Origin: Kordiimonas gwangyangensis DSM 19435 = JCM 12864
GTDB lineage: Bacteria; Pseudomonadota; Alphaproteobacteria; Sphingomonadales; Kordiimonadaceae
Reading direction: 5' to 3'
Length of the DNA: 64,000 bases
NCBI RefSeq assembly: GCF_000375545.1
Contig: NZ_AQXF01000007.1
Coordinates: 103,530 to 167,529 of the forward strand
Translations under genes and position numbers: made by a program
Notes under the pieces: model-generated
The model's input: only the letters and a program-made list of their open reading frames with translations
Databases searched by the model: none
What the model was told of the DNA's origin: nothing
In this document: positions 37,330 through 46,514 of the stretch, in pieces
Numbering within the stretch: the first letter of the stretch is position 1
Layout of the letters: every line of letters starts with the position of its first letter

Positions 37330-38814
37330 CTAGAGATCCATGATCCGATCAATATCTTTGGGCAGCGGCTTCGGTTTTTCAGCAAGCGACAGGCCAATGA
37401 ACAGGAGGAGCGACGTAAGCATGGCGAGGAACCCGCCAGAGATGCCGTAAGGTACACTCACTCCCGCAAGCTGCATATAGAGATTGACGATCAGGCTGGC
37501 GGTGATTGCGACAATCGCTGCCCGCGCGCTGGCCTGCTTCCAGTTAAGCCCAATAAGCACCACCGGCACCAGGGCGGCGGCAAACATGCCCCAGCCAAAC
37601 GCACCCAATAGCCCCACCAGCTTGTCACTGCCAAGCGCGATAAAGGCCGACAGCACCGAGAGCCCAACGGTCGCAGTGCGCGCCCAGAAAAGCTCCCGCT
37701 CGAGCGAACGGCCACGGATCGCCTTGGGGATATCGTGGATGATGGCAGCCGCACCGATATTGAGGAAGCCATCCGCCGTGGACATGATGGCTGCAAAAAG
37801 CCCGGCAAACACGATACCGGCGAGGAGCGGATGCGCGTAGGTGGAGAGGAACACAGGCGCGGCCTCGTCCGGCGCGCCGAGCGGCAAAGCCACGTCACCC
37901 AGCACAAGTGCGCGCATCACAACGCCAACCGAAATCCACAGCATCGCCGCCACCACATAACCCAGCACAGTCATGGGCATGATGATGCGGTTGTCAGAAA
38001 GCTTGCGGTTCATCATCATCTTGGTCGCCACATGGGGCTGGCCCGCGAGACCAAGGCCAAAGAGGAAAAACCAGCTCAAGGACGCCATGGTGCCAAGCGT
38101 GCCGAACGGCATGATGTCCTCACCATCGTTCTGCAACAGGATGTTGCTGACCTCAGCAAAGCCGCCATCAAATACACTGGCCGCCGTAATCACCACAAGC
38201 GCGCCTGAGATGATCATGACAATACCCTGCACAAGGTCTGTGTAGACAGACGCGATAATGCCGCCCGTCACACAGTAGAAAATCAACACCGCGGAGGAGA
38301 GCACCACGCAGGCAAGCAGGCTGATATCCGCGAACATGGCAGACGCCGAAAGGATGGATTGCAGCACCAGTGCCATCGCGAGGATTTGGGTGGCGAGATA
38401 ACCGAGCACACCCATAAGGATTGTGCCTGCGGTCAAGAGCCGCGCGGCGTTGCTGCCATAGCGCGCATAAACCACATCGGGGAGCGACATGGTATCGCGT
38501 ACTTCCGCGATCATGCGGATGCGTTTGGAAACAAGGTAAAAGCCAGTGGCGTAGCCAAGCGCGGAACACACCGCCATCCAGATGGAGCTGAGGCCGGTAG
38601 CGTACACAAGGCCCGGCCCACCCACGAAACCGAAGCCCGACAGTGTGGAGGAGAAAACAGCGAGGCTGACCACAATCGGCCCAAGCCCGCGCCCGGCGAC
38701 GAAGAAGTCACCCGCGGATTTGGTGCGCCGCATGGCCCACAGGCCGACGCCAATACACATAACCATGTATAGCGCAACACAGGTAAGGATAACGCCCTGA
38801 CGGTATTCTTCCAT
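37330..38814 (-). CDS. Sodium:solute symporter (SSS family)
   Basis: 494 residues with about 13 membrane helices in a LeuT fold. Signatures include FFVAGRGLGPIVVSLAVFSSTLSGFGFVGGPGLVYATGLSSIW, the TDLVQGIVMIISGALV segment and FAAIMSTADGFLNIGAAAIIHDI, where the last contains residues that bind sodium in family members. The substrate (acetate, proline, pantothenate or another) cannot be read. Its ATG overlaps by one base the stop of the 176-residue membrane protein upstream (TAATG), so the two are made together and may form a complex. Confidence 0.92.
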   Translation of the reverse strand: MEEYRQGVILTCVALYMVMCIGVGLWAMRRTKSAGDFFVAGRGLGPIVVSLAVFSSTLSGFGFVGGPGLVYATGLSSIWMAVCSALGYATGFYLVSKRIRMIAEVRDTMSLPDVVYARYGSNAARLLTAGTILMGVLGYLATQILAMALVLQSILSASAMFADISLLACVVLSSAVLIFYCVTGGIIASVYTDLVQGIVMIISGALVVITAASVFDGGFAEVSNILLQNDGEDIMPFGTLGTMASLSWFFLFGLGLAGQPHVATKMMMNRKLSDNRIIMPMTVLGYVVAAMLWISVGVVMRALVLGDVALPLGAPDEAAPVFLSTYAHPLLAGIVFAGLFAAIMSTADGFLNIGAAAIIHDIPKAIRGRSLERELFWARTATVGLSVLSAFIALGSDKLVGLLGAFGWGMFAAALVPVVLIGLNWKQASARAAIVAITASLIVNLYMQLAGVSVPYGISGGFLAMLTSLLLFIGLSLAEKPKPLPKDIDRIMDL

Positions 38815-39344
38815 TATGCGCGCTCCTCTTCAGCCTTCAGTTCCGCAACAAGGCTTGCGAACGCTTCCTCATCCTCATAGGGGAGGAAATAACGCCGGAA
38901 CATCACCACGTAGAACAGGTCAAAGACCGCAAAGCTGCCCCAGATGCCCCAGAACATCCAATTGGTGGGCACAGGGAAGCCGAAAACCACATCAGTCTCG
39001 CCGGTCGCGAGATAGGCTTCATAGCCGCTATAAAGCATGTACCAGACAAAAAGCGCGATGCCGGTCATCACAAGCACGGAGAGCTTGAGCGCAGTATCGC
39101 GCCGCCGCTCGGCCACACCCATGTACAGCAGGCTGGCCGCGAAACAGATGACACCAATCTGGAAATAAAATGGCGCACGGCCGATAGGCTCCAGCCTTGC
39201 AGCACCGTCACCGCCCAGCTTCATGCCCGCGGCTGTTTCGTGCGCGATGCCTGTCACACCCGCAGGCGGTTCGCTCAACAGAATAAAGACGGTGATGCCG
39301 GCAATCGCCAGTAAACACGCAAATGCGACGTGGATAATTTTCAC
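38814..39344 (-). CDS. Small membrane protein coupled to the SSS symporter
   Basis: 176 residues with about four membrane helices: VAFACLLAIAGITVFILL, FYFQIGVICFAASLLYMGV, LSVLVMTGIALFVWYMLY and WMFWGIWGSFAVFDLFYVVMF. A charged C-terminal tail ends ELKAEEERA. I do not recognise the family. Translational coupling to the symporter downstream suggests an accessory subunit, by analogy with other SSS transporters that have small partners; this is inference. GAACGTTC (a palindrome) lies about 90 bases upstream. Confidence 0.78.
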   Translation of the reverse strand: MKIIHVAFACLLAIAGITVFILLSEPPAGVTGIAHETAAGMKLGGDGAARLEPIGRAPFYFQIGVICFAASLLYMGVAERRRDTALKLSVLVMTGIALFVWYMLYSGYEAYLATGETDVVFGFPVPTNWMFWGIWGSFAVFDLFYVVMFRRYFLPYEDEEAFASLVAELKAEEERA

Positions 39345-39435
39345 GGATGGCCTCCCCTGCCCCGATTAGAGGGCGAGCCTAGAAGGCTTGAACGCGTGTG
39401 GTCAAGGGCCTTACGTCAAAAAATTCAACGAACGT

Positions 39436-39849
39436 TCAAAAAATGCTGGTAACATAGGGTTTGACCAGCAGAAGGCTCATGCCCGTCAGGATGAGCAGCG
39501 TGCCAAGCGCCGAGATAAAACGCCCCATGCGCCGCCACGGCACACCTGAGGCACCCACTTTCAGGCTGACCGCATGAAGGATTCGCATGAGCAAAAGGGA
39601 CATTCCAATGGCATGCAGCAGTATCTCCCGCGTGTGCGCAAGCTCAAGCAGGAGAAAGAGCACCAGCATCAGCGGCACGTATTCGGTGAAGTTGCCAAAT
39701 ACTCGAATACTGGTTTGAAGATCAGCATTGCCACCATCACCAAATTCCACATCACGCCGCGCTCGCATGAAGGAAACCTTGAGTGACAGGAACACCATCA
39801 ACAGGCCATAGAGCCCTGCATATAGAATTGTGATTGGAATAACGCTCAT
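39436..39849 (-). CDS. MAPEG family membrane protein
   Basis: 137 residues, four helices, in the MAPEG (membrane-associated eicosanoid and glutathione metabolism) family: SLKVSFMRARRDVEFGDGGNADLQTSIRVFGNFTEYVPLMLVLFLLLEL and RILHAVSLKVG are its conserved core. Bacterial members may act as membrane glutathione transferases or peroxidases. The start at 39849 follows GGGGGCAG; the frame is open for 38 more codons upstream without support. It is divergent from the protease gene. Confidence 0.9.
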   Translation of the reverse strand: MSVIPITILYAGLYGLLMVFLSLKVSFMRARRDVEFGDGGNADLQTSIRVFGNFTEYVPLMLVLFLLLELAHTREILLHAIGMSLLLMRILHAVSLKVGASGVPWRRMGRFISALGTLLILTGMSLLLVKPYVTSIF

Positions 39850-40034
39850 GACTGCCCCCTTTGCCGGCATGTCACTTATCAAACAGCGCGCAGGGCCAAA
39901 TTGCAATCTCGGAGATGTCTGCCGGATGCAATGCTGTCGCACGCTTGCCCTTGTTATTGCCAAGTGAGGGGATGCGCTTTAGCGTGCGCCAACGACACTC
40001 AAAAAGCTGCAACTGTCACACGCGAGGAAACGTC

Positions 40035-40844
40035 ATGAAAGTTATTACCGCATTGGTGGGAGCACTGATACTGATCCATGCGATACCGGCGCATGCAGAG
40101 GTGCGGCGCCATGACAAACCCGCAGCAGCGTATCAGCCCTCGGCCGCGCCTTCCTATCTCATCGACATGCCGCATGAAGGTAGTGGTATCCTGGTTGCGC
40201 CTAACTGGGTAGCGACGGTCGCACACACCATTTTCTATGACTATGTCGGCAAAACAATTGAGATCGGCGGCCAGCCCTACCAGATGGAAAAGCTGGTCTT
40301 CCATCCCGGTTGGCGGACCGACATGCCTGACCTCAGCGACGGTGACGCGGCCCCGTTGATGACATTTCTCGCAAACCGGGATGACATTGTCCTGATCAAG
40401 CTCGCCACTGATGTCACAGACCGCGAGCCAATATCGGTATACTCGGGCACCAATGAGGTCGGCCAGACAGTGACGATTTATGGGCGCGGGGCCAAAGGCA
40501 ACGGCCTGACCGGCGAGGACCTGCCCACCAAACAGGACCGCATGCTTGGCTATTTCCAGAATGTTATTGAGGACGCGGACGAACGGTGGCTGCGCTTCGA
40601 TTTTGATGCGCCGGGCGAGAACAGCGATGCCCTTGAACTTGAAGGCATGTTCGGCTCGGGCGATAGCGGCGGGCCGTCAGTGATTGTGAAAGACGGCAAA
40701 CCATATGCGCTTGGGCTTTCAAGCTGGCAGGTGTACGAAGGCTTGCTCGCAGACTTCAAAGGCGGCCTTTATGGTCGCACGGCGGTTCAGGTGCGCCTTT
40801 CAGCCTACAAGGACTGGATTGACGCGACCATTCAGGAGGAATAG
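40035..40844 (+). CDS. Secreted trypsin-like serine protease
   Basis: 269 residues with a signal peptide (ALVGALILIHAIPAHAE). The S1 fold shows a full triad: His64 in TVAHTIF, Asp117 in DDIVLIKL and Ser211 in GSGDSGGP. No extra domains are seen, so it is probably a periplasmic or secreted endopeptidase. The start at 40035 gives the signal peptide and follows GCGAGGAAA; the frame is open 58 codons upstream. It is convergent with eda across a small hairpin. Confidence 0.9.
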   Translation: MKVITALVGALILIHAIPAHAEVRRHDKPAAAYQPSAAPSYLIDMPHEGSGILVAPNWVATVAHTIFYDYVGKTIEIGGQPYQMEKLVFHPGWRTDMPDLSDGDAAPLMTFLANRDDIVLIKLATDVTDREPISVYSGTNEVGQTVTIYGRGAKGNGLTGEDLPTKQDRMLGYFQNVIEDADERWLRFDFDAPGENSDALELEGMFGSGDSGGPSVIVKDGKPYALGLSSWQVYEGLLADFKGGLYGRTAVQVRLSAYKDWIDATIQEE

Positions 40845-40853
40845 CCGCAGGAA

Positions 40854-40872
40854 GCAGGGAAAACCGCCCTGC
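40854..40872. terminator. Hairpin between convergent protease and eda genes
   Basis: Six-bp arms GCAGGG and CCCTGC with a seven-base loop, ten bases after the protease stop. There is no long T run on either side, so termination is probably weak or Rho-assisted. Confidence 0.4.
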
Positions 40873-40892
40873 CTCGCGATTTTGGAGTTGGT

Positions 40893-41519
40893 CTAGTGGC
40901 CCTCGACGGCAGTGCGCGCGAGTTCCCGCACGAGGCCAAGGTCAATGCTGCCGTCACGGCCGCGCGGGGTGATCCATGAACCACCGACAGTCGCCACATT
41001 CGGCAGCGCACGGTAATCCGGCGCGGTATCAACCGAAATGCCGCCCGTCGGGCAGAAGGTGAGGTCCGGCAGCACGCTGCCCACCGCCTTCAGGAAACCA
41101 GTGCCGCCCGAGATATTGGCCGGGAAGAACTTAAGCTCGGTGAAGCCCCATTCGCGGGCTTGCATGGCCTCCGACAGCGTGGCGATACCGGGCAGGAACG
41201 GCCAGTTCAGCTTTTTGACCGCCGCGGCCAGTTCCGGCGTCAGGCCGGGGCTCACGCCAAACTCGGCACCCGCTTCAATCGCAGCTTCTGCCAGCGCCGG
41301 CGTGACGACCGTGCCCGCACCAACGCAAGCGTCAGCCGGAAGGTCTTCCTTTACCGCGTTGATGGCCGCGAGCGCGCTTTCGTGCCGAAGCGTGATTTCA
41401 AGCACGCTCAAGCCCTCGTCAAACAGCACGCGGCACACATCCACCGCTTCCTGCGCGCTTTTGAACGCCAGCACCGGGATAACCGGCGATTTTTTCAGAA
41501 CTGCAAGTACGTCAGACAT
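40893..41519 (-). CDS. eda: 2-keto-3-deoxy-6-phosphogluconate aldolase
   Basis: 208 residues, class I aldolase that splits KDPG into pyruvate and glyceraldehyde-3-P, the last step of the Entner-Doudoroff pathway. Conserved segments are VLEITLRHESAL, VGAGTVVTPALAEAAIEAGAEFGVSPG and the Schiff-base Lys130 in ELKFFPAN, followed by CPTGGIS. It is the last gene of the zwf-pgl-edd-eda operon, 22 bases after edd. Confidence 0.97.
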   Translation of the reverse strand: MSDVLAVLKKSPVIPVLAFKSAQEAVDVCRVLFDEGLSVLEITLRHESALAAINAVKEDLPADACVGAGTVVTPALAEAAIEAGAEFGVSPGLTPELAAAVKKLNWPFLPGIATLSEAMQAREWGFTELKFFPANISGGTGFLKAVGSVLPDLTFCPTGGISVDTAPDYRALPNVATVGGSWITPRGRDGSIDLGLVRELARTAVEGH

Positions 41520-41541
41520 TTTTATCCCTCATTCCCGGTGG

Positions 41542-43341
41542 TCAAAAGACCGAAGCGCCTTTTGCGGCATCGCCCACAAGCGCACGCATACCAGCAAACA
41601 GATTACGGCCAAATGTTTCAGGATTATTAGGGCCGGTCGATGCAGTCCGGCCAGCGAATTCTTTTTCATCGACAAGAAGCGTCAGCTCGCCATTGTCGGC
41701 GTCGATGCGGATCAGGTCGCCGTTCTGCACGCGAGCAATGGGGCCACCGTTTGCGGCTTCCGGCGTTACGTGAATGACGGACGGCACTTTGCCGCTCGCG
41801 CCCGACATGCGGCCATCGGTCACCAGCGCAACCTTGAAGCCCTTGTCCTGCAGCACACCAAGGCTTGGCGTCAGCTTGTGCAACTCGGGCATCCCGTTCG
41901 CTTTTGGCCCCTGGAAACGGATAACAGCGATGAAATCTTTTTCAAGCTCGCCCGCCTTATAGGCCTTCAACAGATCGTCCTGATCCTCAAACACGATGGC
42001 GGGCGCTTCCACATAGCGGTGCTCCGGCTTCACGGCAGAGATTTTCATCACCGCTTCGCCAAGCTGGCCGTGGAAAACGGCAAGGCCGCCGTTGGACTGG
42101 AACGGGTTGCCCACTTTCCTCAGGATCATCTCATCAGTTGGCTCGTCCGGCGACAGGCGCCATGTCAGCTTGCCGTCCGCAAGGGCTGGCATTTCGCCAA
42201 AGGCCTTGAGGCCATGGCCCATGATGGTTTCCACGTCGTCATGCAGCAGGCCAGCGGACAAAAGTTCCTTGATGACAAAGGGCGTGCCGCCCGCTTCGTG
42301 GAAGGCGTTCACATCTGCCGTGCCGTTTGGATACACACGCGCGAGCAGCGGAATGATCGCAGAGAGGTCGGCAAAGTCCTGCCACGTCAGCTCAATACCG
42401 GCCGCCGCCGCGATGGCAACAATGTGCAGGGTATGGTTCGTCGAACCCCCGGTCGCGAGCAACCCGATGGCACCGTTGATGACCGATTCCACGGTCACCA
42501 TCTCGGCAAGACCGATACCGGATTTCGCTTCCGAAAGTTTGACCACCCGGTCTGCCGCGGCCGTATCAAGGGCCGCGCGCACCGGATCATTTGGCGCGAA
42601 GAAGCTGGAGCCGGGCAGTTGCAGGCCCATCATCTCAAGCATCATCTGGTTCGAGTTGGCGGTGCCGTAGAAAGTGCAGGTGCCCGGGCTGTGATAAGCG
42701 CGGCTTTCGCTTTGAAGTAGCGCATCGCGGCCTACTTCGCCCGCGGCATACTGCTGGCGCACTTTGGCTTTCTCGGAGTTCGAAATCCCGGTCGGCATTG
42801 GCCCCGCGGGCACAAACACAAACGGCAGGTGACCGAAGGCGATGGCGCCAATTAAAAGGCCCGGCACGATCTTGTCGCAGATACCGAACAAGAGGCCGCC
42901 ATCAAACACGTTATGGCTCATGGCAATGCCTGTCGCCATCGCGATCACTTCACGGCTGAAGAGGGACATTTCCATGCCCGGCTGGCCCTGGGTCACACCG
43001 TCACACATGGCAGGCACCCCGCCTGCCATCTGGGCCACGCCGCCTGCCTGAATGACCGCCTCTTTCACTTCATCCAGCTTCGCATGGTAGGGCTGGTGCG
43101 CTGACAGCATGTCGTTATAGGCGCTCACGATGCCGATATTGACCATGCCGTCCTTAAGGAGCTTGGCTTTCTCGGCCTCGGAACAGGCCGCAATGGCGTG
43201 GGCAAGGTTGCCACACGACAGGTGCGGGCGCGCAGGCCCTGCAGCCCGCATGGCCTCAATACGCGCCATATAGGCCGCGCGGCTTTTTTCTGACCGGGCG
43301 CGTACACGCTCGGTAATCTCAACTAGCTTCGGATGCGTCAT
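41542..43341 (-). CDS. edd: 6-phosphogluconate dehydratase
   Basis: 599-residue IlvD/Edd family Fe-S dehydratase that forms KDPG. It shows [73 protein letters not shown] and [29 protein letters not shown]. Cys residues in those segments bind the 4Fe-4S cluster. At this length, and in this operon, Edd is preferred over dihydroxyacid dehydratase. A short hairpin lies just before its ribosome binding site. Confidence 0.97.
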   Translation of the reverse strand: MTHPKLVEITERVRARSEKSRAAYMARIEAMRAAGPARPHLSCGNLAHAIAACSEAEKAKLLKDGMVNIGIVSAYNDMLSAHQPYHAKLDEVKEAVIQAGGVAQMAGGVPAMCDGVTQGQPGMEMSLFSREVIAMATGIAMSHNVFDGGLLFGICDKIVPGLLIGAIAFGHLPFVFVPAGPMPTGISNSEKAKVRQQYAAGEVGRDALLQSESRAYHSPGTCTFYGTANSNQMMLEMMGLQLPGSSFFAPNDPVRAALDTAAADRVVKLSEAKSGIGLAEMVTVESVINGAIGLLATGGSTNHTLHIVAIAAAAGIELTWQDFADLSAIIPLLARVYPNGTADVNAFHEAGGTPFVIKELLSAGLLHDDVETIMGHGLKAFGEMPALADGKLTWRLSPDEPTDEMILRKVGNPFQSNGGLAVFHGQLGEAVMKISAVKPEHRYVEAPAIVFEDQDDLLKAYKAGELEKDFIAVIRFQGPKANGMPELHKLTPSLGVLQDKGFKVALVTDGRMSGASGKVPSVIHVTPEAANGGPIARVQNGDLIRIDADNGELTLLVDEKEFAGRTASTGPNNPETFGRNLFAGMRALVGDAAKGASVF

Positions 43342-43350
43342 TTTATGCTC

Positions 43351-43365
43351 CTGTCATACTGACAG
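43351..43365 (-). promoter_or_regulatory. Hairpin abutting the edd ribosome binding site
   Basis: CTGTCA-N3-TGACAG in the 38-base pgl-edd gap. On the mRNA the right arm runs into the AGGAG site of edd. It may tune edd translation relative to pgl. Confidence 0.4.
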
Positions 43366-43379
43366 CGGGGGCCACCCAA

Positions 43380-44078
43380 TCAGGGCGCCCAATATACGAT
43401 GATGTCTGCCACTTTGGCGAGGCGCGCAACAGGCAGATGGGTATCTTTTTCTAAGGCGTTCTCAAGCACGGCCAGCTTCTCCTCACCCGTGATCATCAGC
43501 GCGACGTGCGGCGACGATGCGATGGCGGAGGCACTCAGGCTCATGCGGTCGACCTCGTCCCCGGTCACCGCGCTCTTTTTGGCCGTGAGCGCAACACAGA
43601 GAGATTCATTCCCCATATCAAGCGCTGCCTCAAGGCCTTCGGCCTCCGGGAAGAAGGACGCGGTGTGCGCGTCCGGCCCCATGCCCAGAAGCACGCTGGC
43701 GAAAGGTTGAGCAAGGCTTGAATAGCGCTTGTTCACTTCCGCCGCACCGTCCCACGGGCTGTCGTGCGGCGTTTTCATGCCAACGAAGTGCGCCTCTGCG
43801 GCCTTGCCGGTTTCAAGTGCGCCGCGCATGAAAGCCTCATTGCTGCGCGGGTGGCCTATGTCTACCCAGCGTTCGTCAACAAGGGCAACCTGCACGTCTT
43901 CCCAGGCGATATCAACCTCAGCCATGGCTTCAAAAAGCGGCTTGGGGGTCGAGCCACCAGAGACTGCCCACGAAGCACGGCCATGCTTCCGGAGCGCACG
44001 GCTCAGCGCTTCGGTCGTATCCTCCTCAAGCGCGTCAACCATCTGCGCGCGGCTATCGAACTTGCGCCAACTGATCAC
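43380..44078 (-). CDS. pgl: 6-phosphogluconolactonase
   Basis: 232-residue DevB/SOL-type lactonase hydrolysing 6-phosphogluconolactone. It has AVSGGSTPKPLFEAM, ALVDERWVDIGHPRSNEAFMRGAL, SVLLGMGPDAHTASFFPEAEGL and a C-terminal ALMITGEEKLAVLENAL. Its start overlaps the zwf stop by four bases (ATGA), so it is made together with zwf. Confidence 0.96.
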   Translation of the reverse strand: MISWRKFDSRAQMVDALEEDTTEALSRALRKHGRASWAVSGGSTPKPLFEAMAEVDIAWEDVQVALVDERWVDIGHPRSNEAFMRGALETGKAAEAHFVGMKTPHDSPWDGAAEVNKRYSSLAQPFASVLLGMGPDAHTASFFPEAEGLEAALDMGNESLCVALTAKKSAVTGDEVDRMSLSASAIASSPHVALMITGEEKLAVLENALEKDTHLPVARLAKVADIIVYWAP

Positions 44079-45556
44079 CGCGCTACCTTCCGGCCACTTG
44101 TTTCATGGAACCATTCACGGCCATCGCGGGTCATGAGGTCATGCGCCTCATAAGGGCCCCAGGTGCCAGACTGATAGCTCTCCGGCGGTTCTTCGGATTT
44201 TTCCCAATGCTCGATAATACTGTCGACCCAGCGCCAGGCATGCTCCACCTCGTCACGGTGCACAAAGAGGCTCTGGTCGCCACGCGCCGCATCAAGGATG
44301 AGACGCAGATATGGCCCGAGGCGCATCCCGTCGTTGCCATTGATATCGAGGTTCATCTCGACTTCCTTGAGCGTTTCCGCCTTGGCGCCGTGGTTCTTCA
44401 CCATCATGCGCAGTGCGAGGTGATCTTCCGGCTGCAGGCGGATGATGAAACGGTTCGGGTTGATACGGTCGCCCCAACCCGGGTGCGGCGAGTGCGGTAC
44501 CGATTTGAACTGGATCACAATCTCGGCAAAGCGGTCCGGCAGGCGTTTACCCGTGCGCAGATAAAATGGCACACCGGCCCAGCGCCAGTTCTGGATATTG
44601 GCCTTGAGCGCCACAAAGGTTTCGGTGTGGGAGGCATGCTCAAGTTCGAGGTCCTCGGCGTAGCTTCCCACAGCCTGACCGTTCATGGCACCGGCCAGAT
44701 ACTGGCCGCGCACAACGTTGCGCTCAATCTCCGCGCTGGTCATGGGCTTGAGCGACTTCAGAACCTTCAGTTTCTCGTCGCGGATGCTATCCGCGTCCAT
44801 ACGGGCGGGTGGTTCCATCGCCACGAGACAGAGAAGCTGCAACAGGTGGTTCTGCACCATGTCGCGCATGGCACCGGTGCCTTCATAGAAACCGGCGCGG
44901 CCCTGAACGCCCTGGTTTTCTGCGATGGTAATCTGGATATGGTCAATGGTGCGGCCGCTCCAGAGTTCTTCAAAGAGGATATTGGAGAAACGCAGTGCGA
45001 GCAGATTCTGCACCGCTTCCTTGCCCAGATAGTGGTCGATCCGGAAAGTCTGGTCCTCACGGAAGGTCTTGCCGACATCTGCGTTGATCGCCTGCGCCGA
45101 TGCAAGATCATTCCCAAGCGGTTTTTCCAGAACTACACGCGCGCGGTCACAGTTGAGGCCGTATTCGCCCAGAAGCTCACACGTGCTGGTGAACAGCCCG
45201 GGCGGGATGGCGAGGAAATGCACAAGCGGGCGATCATCGTCGCAATCAAGCGCCGCTTTGAGGGCCGCCCAGTCGTCACCGCCTTCAGTGAGGCCGAGCT
45301 CCAGAACCTGTACCATGGAGGCAAAGGTCTCTAGTTGGTCTTTCTCCACCGCGCAGGCAGGCTGTGATTCGTCAAACACGCCCTTGAGCCAGTCATAGAC
45401 CTTGCCCTTGAGGCCGGAGCGCGAGGTAAGCACTATACGACTGTCCGCGGCCACGCGACCCGCGACAAAACCGGCGTAAAGCGCAGGCAGAAGCTTCTTC
45501 CGCGACAGGTCGCCGGTGCCACCGAAGATGACCAAATCGAAAACATCAACCATCAT
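44075..45556 (-). CDS. zwf: Glucose-6-phosphate 1-dehydrogenase
   Basis: 493 residues. The N-terminal Rossmann motif is VIFGGTGDLSRKKLLPALY. The substrate-binding and catalytic segment is RIDHYLGKEAVQNLLALRFSN, and FYLRTGKRLPDRFAEIVIQFK follows. It oxidises glucose-6-P and is the first gene of the zwf-pgl-edd-eda operon. The start has two adjacent ATGs (45556 and 45553). A TGACACCGCTGTCA palindrome 42 bases upstream matches the repeats near glk and points to LacI-type control. Confidence 0.97.
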   Translation of the reverse strand: MMVDVFDLVIFGGTGDLSRKKLLPALYAGFVAGRVAADSRIVLTSRSGLKGKVYDWLKGVFDESQPACAVEKDQLETFASMVQVLELGLTEGGDDWAALKAALDCDDDRPLVHFLAIPPGLFTSTCELLGEYGLNCDRARVVLEKPLGNDLASAQAINADVGKTFREDQTFRIDHYLGKEAVQNLLALRFSNILFEELWSGRTIDHIQITIAENQGVQGRAGFYEGTGAMRDMVQNHLLQLLCLVAMEPPARMDADSIRDEKLKVLKSLKPMTSAEIERNVVRGQYLAGAMNGQAVGSYAEDLELEHASHTETFVALKANIQNWRWAGVPFYLRTGKRLPDRFAEIVIQFKSVPHSPHPGWGDRINPNRFIIRLQPEDHLALRMMVKNHGAKAETLKEVEMNLDINGNDGMRLGPYLRLILDAARGDQSLFVHRDEVEHAWRWVDSIIEHWEKSEEPPESYQSGTWGPYEAHDLMTRDGREWFHETSGRKVAR

Positions 45557-45597
45557 AATCTTCCCAAAAATTACTCGCGCCGGAAACTACGCCTAAC

Positions 45598-45611
45598 TGA
45601 CACCGCTGTCA
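45598..45611. promoter_or_regulatory. Operator-like palindrome upstream of zwf
   Basis: TGACACCGCTGTCA, with 5-bp arms TGACA/TGTCA around a CG-containing centre. It matches the glk/LacI intergenic repeats at 12 of 14 positions when the best copy is used as the consensus. Confidence 0.55.
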
Positions 45612-45698
45612 ATTTCACAATGGCATGCATGGCGCAAAGCCTTGCAAAACCTATGATAAATTAATTTATCCACGCTGACGAGTGCCCAATTTTCCACT

Positions 45699-45717
45699 TT
45701 GGTATTTAATTGGTATT
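45699..45717. promoter_or_regulatory. Direct TTGGTATT repeats upstream of the gntR gene
   Basis: Two copies of TTGGTATT (45699-45706 and 45710-45717) start 11 bases apart, one helical turn, about 50 bases before the GntR start. TGGT-containing sites are typical for HutC-type GntR regulators of amino-sugar genes, so this is a candidate autoregulatory site. Confidence 0.4.
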
Positions 45718-45765
45718 ATATATGTGCTACAGATGTCTTAATTCAACGACACAAGAAGCACAGCC

Positions 45766-46500
45766 ATGAGCCTAGTGAACCTCATCGGAAACCTTGATGA
45801 CGCCAGTCCGCTGCCGAAATACCAGCAGCTGGCGCGGGCGATTGAACGCGCCATCGAACGCGGCGCGCTCCCTAAAGGCGACGCCCTGCCGCCGGAGCGG
45901 GACATCGCCGCGCAGATGAATGTGTCGCGCATTACGGTAAGGAAAGCGCTGGACGGCCTTGTCGAGAACGGCCTTTTGGACCGCAAGCAGGGTGCTGGCA
46001 CCTTTATATCCGGCCGCGTGGAAAAACCCTTCTCGCGCCTCTCCTCCTTCTCGGAAGACATGGCAGGCCGCGGCTGGAAAGCGCGCAGTGAATGGGTCAC
46101 ACGCACGGAAGGCGTGATCACGCCGGAGGAGAGCCTCAACCTCGGCCTCGGCCCCGGCACCAAGGTCTACCGCTTCACCCGCATCCGCTACGCCGACGAC
46201 ACACCGATGGCGATCGAGACCGCAATCATCCCGGCCTTCGCGCTGCCGGGCTTGGACGCAGTCAAAACCTCACTTTACACCGCACTGGAAGCATCCGGCC
46301 ACCGCCCGGTGCGCGCGCTGCAACGCCTGCGCGCCGTCACCTTCACACCCAAACAGGCGAAACGCCTTGGGGTCAAGGACGGCGACCCGGGCCTGTTCAT
46401 CGAGCGGCGCGGGTTCCTCGCGAACGGCACCACGGTTGAGGTGACACAATCCTATTACCGCGGCGACGCTTACGACTTTGTCGCCGAACTGCATGCATGA
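45766..46500 (+). CDS. GntR-family (HutC type) regulator of the GlcNAc operon
   Basis: 244 residues. The winged-helix domain is at about 15-80 (LPKYQQLARAIERAIERGALPKGDALPPERDIAAQMNVSRITVRKALDGLVENGLLDRKQGAGTFI). A UTRA ligand domain is at about 95-235 (RFTRIRYADDTPMAIETAIIPAFALPGLD). Members next to nag genes (NagQ/NagR/DasR types) bind glucosamine-6-P or GlcNAc-6-P. It is the first gene of the gntR-nagB-nagA-nagP operon, overlapping or abutting the next gene. Confidence 0.93.
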   Translation: MSLVNLIGNLDDASPLPKYQQLARAIERAIERGALPKGDALPPERDIAAQMNVSRITVRKALDGLVENGLLDRKQGAGTFISGRVEKPFSRLSSFSEDMAGRGWKARSEWVTRTEGVITPEESLNLGLGPGTKVYRFTRIRYADDTPMAIETAIIPAFALPGLDAVKTSLYTALEASGHRPVRALQRLRAVTFTPKQAKRLGVKDGDPGLFIERRGFLANGTTVEVTQSYYRGDAYDFVAELHA

Positions 46501-46514
46501 TGAGAGACAAGACG

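Noticed and set aside
41038-42720. 560-codon plus-strand frame opposite eda and edd
   Set aside because: It lies antisense to two firmly identified genes, crosses the gap between them, has no ribosome binding site and its composition mirrors the codon bias of the genes beneath it.
44105-45334. 409-codon plus-strand frame opposite zwf
   Set aside because: Antisense to zwf with all its motifs intact; no start signal.
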